Source: Actinomycetota bacterium (GTDB taxonomy: Bacteria > Actinomycetota > Actinomycetes > S36-B12 > UBA5976). Taken from it: DNA of 7,138 bases. Shown here piece after piece: positions 1 through 7,117 of the stretch; positions within the stretch are counted from its first letter, which is position 1; every line of letters starts with the position of its first letter. The notes under the pieces are model-generated. The model made no database searches. It saw only the letters and a program-made list of their open reading frames with translations, and was not told the DNA's origin. Made by a program: the position numbers and the translations under genes. The stretch is taken from positions 1 to 7,138 of the forward strand of contig CANKTT010000072.1 of the NCBI GenBank assembly GCA_947486505.1, written 5' to 3'.

Positions 1-688
1 CGATCGACAACATCAAAACAATCCAAATCAGGCCAAAGAAGAACTGTGGTACCCATTGAATGATCTGCTCTTCGGTTGAGAATGAAAGGATTGCGAATGC
101 TATTGCGCTAATGGCGTATTGCGCACCCGTTCCACTCAGGAATGGGATTTCGCCACCGAGTTTCTTTTGAACCAGGTATCCACCGCTAGTTCCCAGCAAG
201 GCAATGACACAGATAAAGATTCCAGTTAGCGAAGTTGTAGCGGTGTAATCGCCTTGGAAAACCTTTGGCAAAAGCAGCAATGCAATGCCCGCTACGCCCA
301 AGAACAATCCGACAACCTGTACCCAGCGCAAGCGCTCCCCTAAGAATGGAACCGCGAACAACGATACGAGTACTGGCTGGATGCTGACGATTACGGCGCT
401 AATCCCAGCTGAAACACCCAGGCTCACTGCATAAAAAACGCCACCAATGTAAATCACATGTAGAAGCATTCCAACTGCGAATGACGCCTTGAACTGTTCT
501 TTAGAGAGTTTCAATGGTTGCTTGAATGCAGCGGCAATAGCAAAAAGAATCAAAGCAGCAAAAAAGTACCGAATCATTAAGAAGGTAAATGGTTCAGCGT
601 AAGGAACTATGTACTTGGCGCCGACAAATCCAGTACTCCAGAGAAATACGAACAGCGCCGGGGCGTAACGTTCAAGTTGTTTAGGCAC
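1..688 (-). CDS. DMT-superfamily (EamA-type) membrane transporter, N-terminal part, cut by the window edge
   Basis: An inner-membrane permease of the drug/metabolite transporter superfamily; family members usually export amino acids, other metabolites or drugs, and the substrate cannot be read from sequence. I translated 229 residues from a GTG at 688-686; the frame stays open to base 1, so the C-terminus is missing. Full EamA proteins have about 10 membrane helices in two repeats. Here hydrophobic segments lie near residues 11-30, 35-55, 68-90, 93-114, 122-140, 154-173, 184-203 and from 214 on. The first helix has the family-like LWSTGFVGAKY, and PFLGERL (114-120) is the usual end of helix 4. 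The GTG directly follows the argG stop (TAA then GTG, same frame), with only a weak AGGT upstream, so translation is probably coupled to argG. The next in-frame ATG (residue 38) would remove the first helix. Family is confident; start is moderate. Confidence 0.88.
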   Translation of the reverse strand, partial: MPKQLERYAPALFVFLWSTGFVGAKYIVPYAEPFTFLMIRYFFAALILFAIAAAFKQPLKLSKEQFKASFAVGMLLHVIYIGGVFYAVSLGVSAGISAVIVSIQPVLVSLFAVPFLGERLRWVQVVGLFLGVAGIALLLLPKVFQGDYTATTSLTGIFICVIALLGTSGGYLVQKKLGGEIPFLSGTGAQYAISAIAFAILSFSTEEQIIQWVPQFFFGLIWIVLMLSI

Positions 689-2113
<1,425 letters not shown>

Positions 2114-2131
2114 CTATTGGAGGCAAGGACG

Positions 2132-2632
2132 CTAAATTCCCTCTACTGGAGTGGTTCGGATCATTCGTTGATAAAACTTGCCCGGCTGACTCGTACTTGG
2201 TTGCGGTTCACCGACGTTTGAAAATCCGATATTTTGGTACGCCTTAATAGCCGTGAAATTATCCACCCAAACACCCAGGCCTTGAACTCCCCATGGCCTA
2301 ACATCCACTTGCGAGTCCACATATTCTAAAAATGATCGCATAATTCCGGTTCCTCGGGCTTCAGGTCGAATCCAGCAACCTCTGATCCAACAACTTGAGG
2401 CGAAATCTTCATCAACTTGATCAACGAACATGATGCCCACATCACCGGAAGAATCAGAAGCCAATACAAAGTCAGACTTGCTGAGTCGGGTTCGCCAGTA
2501 TCGCTCTGGACGCGTGGATTCAGATTCAAACGTCGCACCGAACGCCTCTGGATTTTCCTTTAATGAATCAAGTCGAATCAGGCGTACGCGCTCCCATTCG
2601 TCAGGACCGACAGGTTCAACTCGAAGCGCCAA
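2132..2632 (-). CDS. GNAT-family N-acetyltransferase
   Basis: A single-domain, soluble GNAT protein of 166 residues that would transfer an acyl group from acyl-CoA to an amine; the acceptor is unknown. The N-terminal part (VGPDEWERVRLIRLDSLKENPEAFG, about 8-32, with FGATFESE following) is common in this family. Motif A is WIRPEARGTGIM (87-98). The usual R-x-x-G-x-G/A signature appears as R93-x-x-G96-x-M98, so the last small residue is replaced by Met. The β5/α4 region is LGVWVDNFTAIKAYQNIGF (119-137), the usual place of the late Tyr/Asn contacts. The start is TTG at 2632: an in-frame stop lies just upstream and no ATG or GTG precedes residue 68, while the alignment to family N-termini fits this start. 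No Shine-Dalgarno is visible. It sits 11 nt after the dehydrogenase stop and 27 nt before argG, so it is probably expressed as part of the operon. Confidence 0.87.
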   Translation of the reverse strand: MALRVEPVGPDEWERVRLIRLDSLKENPEAFGATFESESTRPERYWRTRLSKSDFVLASDSSGDVGIMFVDQVDEDFASSCWIRGCWIRPEARGTGIMRSFLEYVDSQVDVRPWGVQGLGVWVDNFTAIKAYQNIGFSNVGEPQPSTSQPGKFYQRMIRTTPVEGI

Positions 2633-2643
2633 GGTGGTTTGCG

Positions 2644-3606
2644 CTAACTAGCGACAAGATTTGGTGCTTGCTCTCCAGCAAGGATTGCCAATGCATTTGT
2701 TGCAGCGATGTCAGCCATAGCGGCACGCGTCTCAACTGTTGCCGATCCCAAATGTGGAATCAAGACAGCATTATCAAGTTCAAGCAATCCCGGATGGACT
2801 GTAGGTTCATTTTCAAACACATCTAACCCAGCGCCAGCGATTTCACCAGATTTCAAAGCTGACACTAATGCAGCTTCATCAACAATTGGGCCGCGCGCAG
2901 TGTTTATCAGGAACGCAGTTTTCTTCATTCGAGCAAACTGATTCTCACTCATCAAGTGGTGAGTTGCCGGTGAATAAGGACAGTGCAATGACAATATGTC
3001 ACTGGATTCAATTAGTTCATCCATGGTCATGTACTTGGCATCAAGTTCTTTAACCACATTGTCTTCAAGTGGTGATCGACGAGTGTAAGCAATGTTCATG
3101 CCGAATGCCTTGGCACGGCGCGCTGTTGCAATTCCAATCTGACCCATACCAACAATTCCAAGTTGGCGACCCTGCAGTCCCATGCCAAGCATGTAGAACA
3201 TTCCCCATTGCCAAGGTTCTTGGGCACGAATCACTCGCTCCCCTTCACCTAGACGACGAGTTGCCATGAGAATCAAGGACATCGCGATGTCAGCTGTTGC
3301 TTCAGTAAGTACGCCAGGAGTGTTGGTAACTAGTACGCCACGTTTTTCGCAGGCTGGCACATCAATGTTGTTGTAACCAACGGCAACGTTGGATACGGAC
3401 TGAAGTTGCGGACCAGCAGCATCAAGAAGCTCGTCGTCGATTTTTTCAGTCAGCAACGAAACAATCGCATCTGCGCCAGCCACCATTGCCAAAAGTTCGC
3501 TACGGGAAATTGCATCATCGCTTTCCCAAGCCGTCACGTCATGTTCAGCTTTAAGTCGAGCTAGGCCGCCAGCCGGAATCTTGCCAGTTACAACAACTTT
3601 CGCCAT
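2644..3606 (-). CDS. D-isomer-specific 2-hydroxyacid dehydrogenase (glyoxylate/hydroxypyruvate reductase-like)
   Basis: Cytoplasmic NAD(P)H-dependent reductase of 2-oxo acids to D-2-hydroxy acids, 320 residues, the usual family length. The Rossmann glycine motif GMGQIG is at 153-158. The catalytic set is intact: R238 in NTARGP, E267 in FENEP and H285 in IPHLGSAT; the Arg-to-Glu spacing of 29 equals that known for SerA (R240/E269). After the second β-strand of the cofactor domain the sequence reads YTRRSP (174-179) instead of an acidic residue, which in this family suggests NADPH rather than NADH; this resembles the GRHPR/GyaR group. There is no C-terminal ACT domain, so a SerA-type phosphoglycerate dehydrogenase of the long form is unlikely. 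The likely substrate is glyoxylate or hydroxypyruvate, but other 2-oxo acids are possible. The ATG at 3606 directly abuts the aminotransferase stop (TAA then ATG, same frame), which points to translational coupling and a shared pathway. Confidence 0.93.
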   Translation of the reverse strand: MAKVVVTGKIPAGGLARLKAEHDVTAWESDDAISRSELLAMVAGADAIVSLLTEKIDDELLDAAGPQLQSVSNVAVGYNNIDVPACEKRGVLVTNTPGVLTEATADIAMSLILMATRRLGEGERVIRAQEPWQWGMFYMLGMGLQGRQLGIVGMGQIGIATARRAKAFGMNIAYTRRSPLEDNVVKELDAKYMTMDELIESSDILSLHCPYSPATHHLMSENQFARMKKTAFLINTARGPIVDEAALVSALKSGEIAGAGLDVFENEPTVHPGLLELDNAVLIPHLGSATVETRAAMADIAATNALAILAGEQAPNLVAS

Positions 3607-4800
3607 TTATTCAGCGATCCATTCACCCATGATCTTGAGGCCATCTGAAATGTCACTGTTATCGATGCCCGAGAAGGCTAACCGAATGTATTGTTCGTTC
3701 TCGCCTTCCTGTGGTCGACCGAAGTGGCGGCGTGTGCAGAATGAAACGCCTGTTGCATGAAGCGCTTGCTGTGCGAAGTCACCAAGGTCTGTGATGCCTT
3801 TGTTAGCCATGGCTTCGGTTACGTCTGGGAATAAGTAGAAGCCGGCTTCAGGGGTATGCACCTTTACACCAGGCATCTGGCGCAGTAATTCCAGCGCAGT
3901 ATCGCGACGCTGCTTCAAAGTATTAAGCATTACTGGAACACCGGACTGATCGCCAGTTACCGCTTCAACGCCACCGTACTGAACAAAGTGAGTAGTGCAA
4001 GATTCATCGTTGGTGTTCAGCTTTGAAATTACGTCTGCAATTTCTTTAGGTGCAATTGCAGCGCCAAGGCGCCAGCCTGTCATCGCAAACTTCTTGGAGA
4101 AGGTGTACAGGATTACAGTGCGCTCGGCCATGCCAGGAAGTGAAGCGATGGACTTTGATTTTCCTTCGTAGCGCATTTCAAAATATGCTTCATCCGAAAG
4201 CACATAAAGATTATTTGCGATCGCAATCTCAGCAATTGCTTCACGTTCGGCATCCGTTGATTCAGCGCCATTTGGATTCTGTAGGTCGTTATAAACGATT
4301 GCTTTTGTTCGTGGTGTGATCAAAGACTTAATTTGATCAAGATCAATACTGAAACCTGTTCCAGTTGCAATGTAACGGTAAGGCTTTGCGATGCCGCCAA
4401 AGTATTCAATCTGGCTTTCGTAAATTGGGTAACCCGGATTTGGGTAAAGAACTTCATCACCTGGGTTCATGATGGTTTGAATGAACTTGGTAATAACTGG
4501 CTTTCCACCCGGCTGAACCACAACATTGGAAGCATCAAAACTTAGACCGCGGTCGCCACCGACGTTTGCGGCTAGGGCCTCGCGCAGCTGAGGAATTCCA
4601 GCTCCTGGGCAATATCCAGTTTTGCCATCTGCGATCGCCTTGTTCATGGCATCGACGATGTTCTGTGAAGTTGGAAGGTTGATATCGCCTAAGTGGAACG
4701 GGAAGATTCGGTTGCCCTTTGCACCCCACTCGGCAGCAGCCAAGGAAACTGCGAATGCGGTCTCAGTACCTAAGTTGTCTAAGCGTGTTGCTAAAGCCAT
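3607..4800 (-). CDS. Class I/II (AspB-like) PLP-dependent aminotransferase
   Basis: Fold-type I aminotransferase that swaps an amino group between an amino acid and a 2-oxo acid, using PLP; the substrate is not decided by the sequence. Numbered from the ATG at 4800 (397 residues): PGGKP (97-101) is in the phosphate-binding region; N175 of the NPNG motif and D203 of LSDEAY contact the cofactor; K236 in FSKKFAMTGWRLG is the Schiff-base lysine; R373 in YIRLAFSG is the substrate carboxylate-binding arginine. All are present. An open frame extends four codons further to a TTG at 4812, but the ATG has GGGGA five bases upstream and is the better start. Its stop abuts the 2-hydroxyacid dehydrogenase start, so the two enzymes probably share a 2-oxo acid, for example glyoxylate or another amino-acid-derived keto acid. 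Aspartate, alanine and glutamate:glyoxylate activities all occur in this family. Confidence 0.93.
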   Translation of the reverse strand: MALATRLDNLGTETAFAVSLAAAEWGAKGNRIFPFHLGDINLPTSQNIVDAMNKAIADGKTGYCPGAGIPQLREALAANVGGDRGLSFDASNVVVQPGGKPVITKFIQTIMNPGDEVLYPNPGYPIYESQIEYFGGIAKPYRYIATGTGFSIDLDQIKSLITPRTKAIVYNDLQNPNGAESTDAEREAIAEIAIANNLYVLSDEAYFEMRYEGKSKSIASLPGMAERTVILYTFSKKFAMTGWRLGAAIAPKEIADVISKLNTNDESCTTHFVQYGGVEAVTGDQSGVPVMLNTLKQRRDTALELLRQMPGVKVHTPEAGFYLFPDVTEAMANKGITDLGDFAQQALHATGVSFCTRRHFGRPQEGENEQYIRLAFSGIDNSDISDGLKIMGEWIAE

Positions 4801-4804
4801 GAAA

Positions 4805-4810
4805 TTCCCC
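4805..4810 (-). promoter_or_regulatory. Shine-Dalgarno deciding the aminotransferase start
   Basis: On the minus strand GGGGAA at 4810-4805 stands just upstream of the ATG at 4800. GGGGA matches the anti-SD pyrimidine tract moderately and ends five bases before the ATG. It supports the ATG over the TTG four codons earlier, which overlaps this very element. Confidence 0.6.
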
Positions 4811-4861
4811 AAAAGGTCTCGGTTATTCCTAGTACTTTATCGGCGCTTTAGGCTTCTAGCC

Positions 4862-4872
4862 ATTTCCGAAAT
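4862..4872. repeat. Short perfect inverted repeat upstream of the aminotransferase
   Basis: ATTTCCGAAAT is ATTTC, one base, GAAAT: two perfect 5-bp arms around one base, inside the 122-bp gap between ocd and the aminotransferase. A one-base loop cannot form an RNA hairpin, so if meaningful it is a protein-binding site, 61 bp upstream of the ATG. A nearby GGCT-TCT-AGCC (4851-4861) is a very short stem without a T-run. An 11-bp repeat can occur by chance. Confidence 0.25.
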
Positions 4873-4922
4873 TCCAGACAGTGACCCGAGTCCCCACATC
4901 ATGAAATTTTAAGGAAAAATCC

Positions 4923-5972
4923 CTAAACCGCGCGCTTCTTTACGGAACGAAGTCGACCACGACCGGTGTGCGTATACAGATCCTTGGGTCCAATTGGGGT
5001 TGGGACTAGCTCAATGTCCACGCCGATTCCACGCTGAACACTCTGCTTATAGATGTATTCCAATGTTGAGAAATCCTCGATCGCAAAGCCAACTGAATCA
5101 AAGATGGTGACTTGCTCGTCGTTATCGCGGCCAACTTCTTTACCAGCCAGAACTTTCCACAGGTGATTTACCGGGAAGTCAGCTGGCATCTGTTGGATAT
5201 CACCTTCAACACGAGTCTGCGGTTCAAATTCGACGAACACCTTGCCCTGAGTTAACACCCCAGCGGCTAATTCAGTTTTACCTGGGCAGTCACCACCAAC
5301 GCCGTTGAAATGCATTCCAGGTTCAACCATTTCTGGCGTAATGATGGTTGCCATTGCTTTATCAGCAGTAATCGTTGTAACAATGTCGGCGCCCGTTACG
5401 GCTTCGGCAACCGAATTACAGTGCACAACTTTGATTCCTTCAAATTCAGCCAAGTTACGAATTAGTTTTTCAGTTGCTTCGGAATCAATATCGAAAGCGC
5501 GAATTTCGGTGATACCAATTACTTTATGAAAGCCAATTGCCTGGAATTCGGCTTGTGCGCCGTTTCCAATAACTGCCATTACCTGCGAGTCTTTTCGAGC
5601 AAGTGCGCGAGCGGCCATTACAGATGTGGCAGCAGTACGCATTGCTGTTGCCAGAGTTAGTTCGCTTAACAACATTGGATATCCGGTGTTCATATCAGAC
5701 AGCACACCAAAGCCCATCACACTGAATAGATCGTGCTTGATATTTTCAGGATGCCCATTTACATACTTAAAGCCATAACGCTCAGCATTTGATGTCGGCA
5801 TTAATTCGATAACGCCCTCATCGTTGTGGGCACCAAATCGAGCTGCCTTGTCGAATTCTTCCCAGCGCACGAAATTAGCCTCGATGACATCGGCAAGTTC
5901 TGCGATGAATTCATCAACTTCAATAGCCTGAATCAGCTTGGCCATTGCTGGTACATCAACAAAACGAGTCAT
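4923..5972 (-). CDS. ocd: Ornithine cyclodeaminase
   Basis: Cytoplasmic NAD+-dependent enzyme that converts L-ornithine to L-proline and ammonia, a one-step route from arginine catabolism to proline. The protein has 349 residues, close to the 350 of the Pseudomonas putida enzyme, and resembles it along the whole length as I recall that sequence. Residues named for that enzyme fall at the same positions: E56 (GVIEL), K69 (YGFKY), R112 (TAMRT) and the catalytic D228 in GGDCPGKTE. The dinucleotide-binding motif GNGAQ is at 136-140. ELMPTS (56-61), YVNGHP (70-75) and EFEPQTRVEGDIQQ (248-261) are further subfamily blocks. This separates it from alanine dehydrogenase/µ-crystallin-like and SbnB-like members. 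The C-terminus is basic (GRGRLRSVKKR). The ATG at 5972 is preceded by AGGA with a 7-nt spacer. It is divergent from the Lrp-type gene, which probably controls it. No clear terminator follows. Confidence 0.95.
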   Translation of the reverse strand: MTRFVDVPAMAKLIQAIEVDEFIAELADVIEANFVRWEEFDKAARFGAHNDEGVIELMPTSNAERYGFKYVNGHPENIKHDLFSVMGFGVLSDMNTGYPMLLSELTLATAMRTAATSVMAARALARKDSQVMAVIGNGAQAEFQAIGFHKVIGITEIRAFDIDSEATEKLIRNLAEFEGIKVVHCNSVAEAVTGADIVTTITADKAMATIITPEMVEPGMHFNGVGGDCPGKTELAAGVLTQGKVFVEFEPQTRVEGDIQQMPADFPVNHLWKVLAGKEVGRDNDEQVTIFDSVGFAIEDFSTLEYIYKQSVQRGIGVDIELVPTPIGPKDLYTHTGRGRLRSVKKRAV

Positions 5973-5979
5973 GTGGGGA

Positions 5980-5983
5980 TCCT
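5980..5983 (-). promoter_or_regulatory. Shine-Dalgarno of ocd
   Basis: AGGA on the minus strand (5983-5980) lies seven bases upstream of the ATG at 5972. It is a good match and spacing, and confirms this start. Confidence 0.7.
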
Positions 5984-6037
5984 GTTCGTAAACTAGTCGT
6001 GCGGGAACTCCTAGAAACTACTGGATTTGACTGTCAC

Positions 6038-6046
6038 ATAATGCCA
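6038..6046 (-). promoter_or_regulatory. Candidate extended -10 of the ocd promoter
   Basis: On the minus strand TGGCATTAT (6046-6038) combines a TGn extension with CATTAT (four of six to TATAAT). A start near 6031 would give a leader of roughly 58 nt before the ocd ATG. No good -35 hexamer is seen at the right spacing, as is acceptable for extended -10 promoters. It overlaps the left arm of the intergenic inverted repeat, so the regulator bound there could block it. Confidence 0.3.
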
Positions 6047-6093
6047 ACAAATTGCACTAATTAGCACCCTTATTTAGCAATTTGATAGCATAA
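6039..6093. promoter_or_regulatory. Imperfect inverted repeat, likely Lrp-type operator between ocd and the regulator gene
   Basis: The right arm on the plus strand is 6077-6093, GCAATTTGATAGCATAA. The reverse complement of the left arm (6039-6055) is GCAATTTGTTGGCATTA. They match at 14 of 17 positions, including an unbroken GCAATTTG and a GCAT. The arms are separated by 21 bp and their centres by 38 bp, with the dyad centre at 6066. The spacer contains an 8-bp palindrome CTAATTAG (6057-6064). TAGCA also recurs directly at 6062, 6075 and 6086. Each arm has a GCnA...TnGC layout, plausible for a dimer of an Lrp/AsnC protein, which commonly binds repeated, near-helically phased sites at its own divergent promoter. 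The right arm lies at the expected -10 region of the regulator gene and the left arm at the candidate ocd -10. The repeat is seen directly; the role is inferred. Confidence 0.6.
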
Positions 6094-6096
6094 ACT
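6091..6096 (+). promoter_or_regulatory. Candidate -10 element of the Lrp-type regulator gene
   Basis: TAAACT fits the TAnnnT pattern and would start transcription near 6103, about 15 nt before the ATG at 6118. TAGCAT at 6086-6091 is an equal alternative. No convincing -35 is present. Both overlap the right arm of the inverted repeat, which would allow autorepression. Confidence 0.3.
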
Positions 6097-6108
6097 TAAC
6101 TAATTGTT

Positions 6109-6112
6109 AGGA
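6109..6112 (+). promoter_or_regulatory. Shine-Dalgarno of the Lrp-type regulator
   Basis: AGGA ends five bases before the ATG at 6118 and supports that start. It is preceded by a small dyad TAAC-TAATT-GTTA (6097-6109) that touches the site. Confidence 0.6.
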
Positions 6113-6117
6113 AAACC

Positions 6118-6540
6118 ATGGATGATTTAGACCGTGCCATTCTGGCCCAGCTTCGCAAAGATGCTCGTACCTCAATTAGTTCAATCGCCAGCGACCTCAA
6201 AGTTGCCCGGGCAACTGTGCAACATAGAATCACCCGACTCGAAAACGTCGGCACGATTACCGGATACACCGTGAAAGTCAATCCCGGCTCCTCGCCCAAC
6301 GTCGTGCGCGCAATTATGTCTATTGCCACTGAAGGCAATACGGCAAAGTCAGTTGTTACTCGCCTTAGCGGATCGCCAAATGTCGTTGCCGTTCACTCGA
6401 CAAATGGCAAATGGGATCTGATTGCAGACATCCAAGCGGATTCACTGGAAGAGTTTGATAAAGCCATCAACGAGATTCGAGAAATGAAAGAGATTAGTTC
6501 TTCGGAAACAAACTTGCTGCTTTCAACTTACGCGTTCTAG
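6118..6540 (+). CDS. Lrp/AsnC-family transcriptional regulator
   Basis: DNA-binding regulator that typically senses an amino acid and forms dimers and octamers. The 140 residues show the two standard domains: an N-terminal winged helix-turn-helix (MDDLDRAILAQLRKDAR at 1-17, recognition helix about 29-41, ARATVQHRITRLE region, then GTITGY) and a C-terminal RAM/AsnC effector domain (about 62-137) with NGKWDLIADIQADSLEEF (96-113) as the usual ligand-pocket loop and strand. It is shorter than E. coli Lrp (164) and close to many small AsnC-like proteins. It is divergent from ocd across 145 bp holding an inverted repeat. By analogy with Lrp-type genes next to amino-acid catabolic genes, it probably controls ocd and itself, with ornithine, arginine or proline as a possible effector. 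The effector is inference. Its stop overlaps that of the convergent gene. Confidence 0.94.
   Translation: MDDLDRAILAQLRKDARTSISSIASDLKVARATVQHRITRLENVGTITGYTVKVNPGSSPNVVRAIMSIATEGNTAKSVVTRLSGSPNVVAVHSTNGKWDLIADIQADSLEEFDKAINEIREMKEISSSETNLLLSTYAF
6537..6540. other. Convergent stop codons overlapping in CTAG
   Basis: The palindrome CTAG contains the TAG stop of the regulator (6538-6540, plus) and the TAG stop of the DUF1801-like gene (6539-6537, minus). The genes overlap by 4 bp, so any terminator for either must lie inside the other coding sequence. Confidence 0.9.
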
Positions 6541-7106
6541 AACTCAGTCTTTTTATAAGGCTTACCCTTTGCGTCATAAGTCCACCACGTCCCCACTTGA
6601 ACACCTTCTTTAAACTCTCCGCTTCGCATCAACGTGCCGTCCTTTCGCCACCATTGCCAAGGCCCGTGCAATTCACCTTTTCGCATCTTGCCCTTTGACT
6701 GCAGAACTGCATTGTCGTAGTAACTCAATGCTGGGCCAGTTCCCTTACGGGACTTCTCTTCAATCTGATCTAAGCGAACTCGAATTAATTTCTTTAGCAA
6801 ACCTTTAGGTAGCGGCTTATCCAGTGGAAAATGCAAAGATCCTTGAGTCATCTCATAGTTTGCTAACTCACTAGAAAGTTGAGTCAAAACGCTGCCGCTA
6901 AATGGGAAGTAAGAGTTGTGCTTTTTATATCCCTCAATGCCACAAATCACGCCACCTTCGACTTCAAAGGCAGGAAGGTTGTAGCTAATGCATTCGGTTG
7001 CACCTGGAATTAGGTCCCTAATCGTGGCAGCCATTTTCAATAGCACCATGCGCTGTGGCTCAGGCAAGGTGTTTAACTTGCCATCTACCAAACCAAGTTT
7101 TGCCAA
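6537..7106 (-). CDS. DUF1801-like (YdhG-type) protein with C-terminal MORN-like repeats
   Basis: A 189-residue soluble protein of unknown function. Residues 1 to about 113 resemble DUF1801 (YdhG/YjbR-CyaY-like fold): IRDLIPGATECISYNLPAFE (29-48), GYKKHNSYFPFSG (59-71) and GSLHFPLDKPLPKGLLKKLI (89-108) are typical blocks. A linker with TGPALSYYDN (123-132) leads to two MORN/YwqK-like units at about 137-160 (GKMRKGELHGPWQWWRKDG) and 161-182 (SGEFKEGVQVGTWWTYDAKG), each with the G-x-W-x-x-[WY] pattern. No signal peptide or membrane segment is visible. The start is TTG at 7106: AGGAG lies six bases upstream, an in-frame TAG lies 18 bases upstream, and the next ATG is residue 20. DUF1801 proteins have been compared with frataxin-like or iron-handling folds, but no function is assigned here. 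The promoter is outside the window. Confidence 0.85.
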   Translation of the reverse strand: MAKLGLVDGKLNTLPEPQRMVLLKMAATIRDLIPGATECISYNLPAFEVEGGVICGIEGYKKHNSYFPFSGSVLTQLSSELANYEMTQGSLHFPLDKPLPKGLLKKLIRVRLDQIEEKSRKGTGPALSYYDNAVLQSKGKMRKGELHGPWQWWRKDGTLMRSGEFKEGVQVGTWWTYDAKGKPYKKTEF

Positions 7107-7112
7107 GGGAAA

Positions 7113-7117
7113 CTCCT
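7113..7117 (-). promoter_or_regulatory. Strong Shine-Dalgarno deciding a TTG start
   Basis: AGGAG on the minus strand (7117-7113) stands six bases before the TTG at 7106. An in-frame TAG further upstream closes the frame, so this TTG is effectively the only start. Confidence 0.8.

Noticed and set aside
2430..3269. Plus-strand open frames opposite the acetyltransferase and dehydrogenase
   Set aside because: No family resemblance and no SD; the opposite strand encodes proteins with intact catalytic motifs.
4801..4812. Four extra N-terminal codons of the aminotransferase, starting at TTG 4812
   Set aside because: The downstream ATG at 4800 has GGGGA at suitable spacing, and the extra codons would overlap this site; the ATG also fits the usual family N-terminus.
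4851..4861. Possible terminator stem GGCT-TCT-AGCC after ocd
   Set aside because: Only four base pairs, far from the ocd stop and not followed by a T-run on the minus strand.
4912..4925. Possible weak hairpin just after the ocd stop (AGGGA-TTTT-TCCTT on the minus strand)
   Set aside because: Five pairs including a wobble, no proper U-tract; not strong enough to call a terminator.
4923..5972. SbnB-like or alanine dehydrogenase-like role for the ornithine cyclodeaminase homologue
   Set aside because: Length and residues E56, K69, R112 and D228 coincide with the P. putida ornithine cyclodeaminase, and no siderophore or diaminopropionate genes are nearby.
6096..6338. Minus-strand open frame of 80 codons opposite the Lrp-type regulator
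   Set aside because: Antisense to a complete regulator with both domains; no recognisable protein features of its own.
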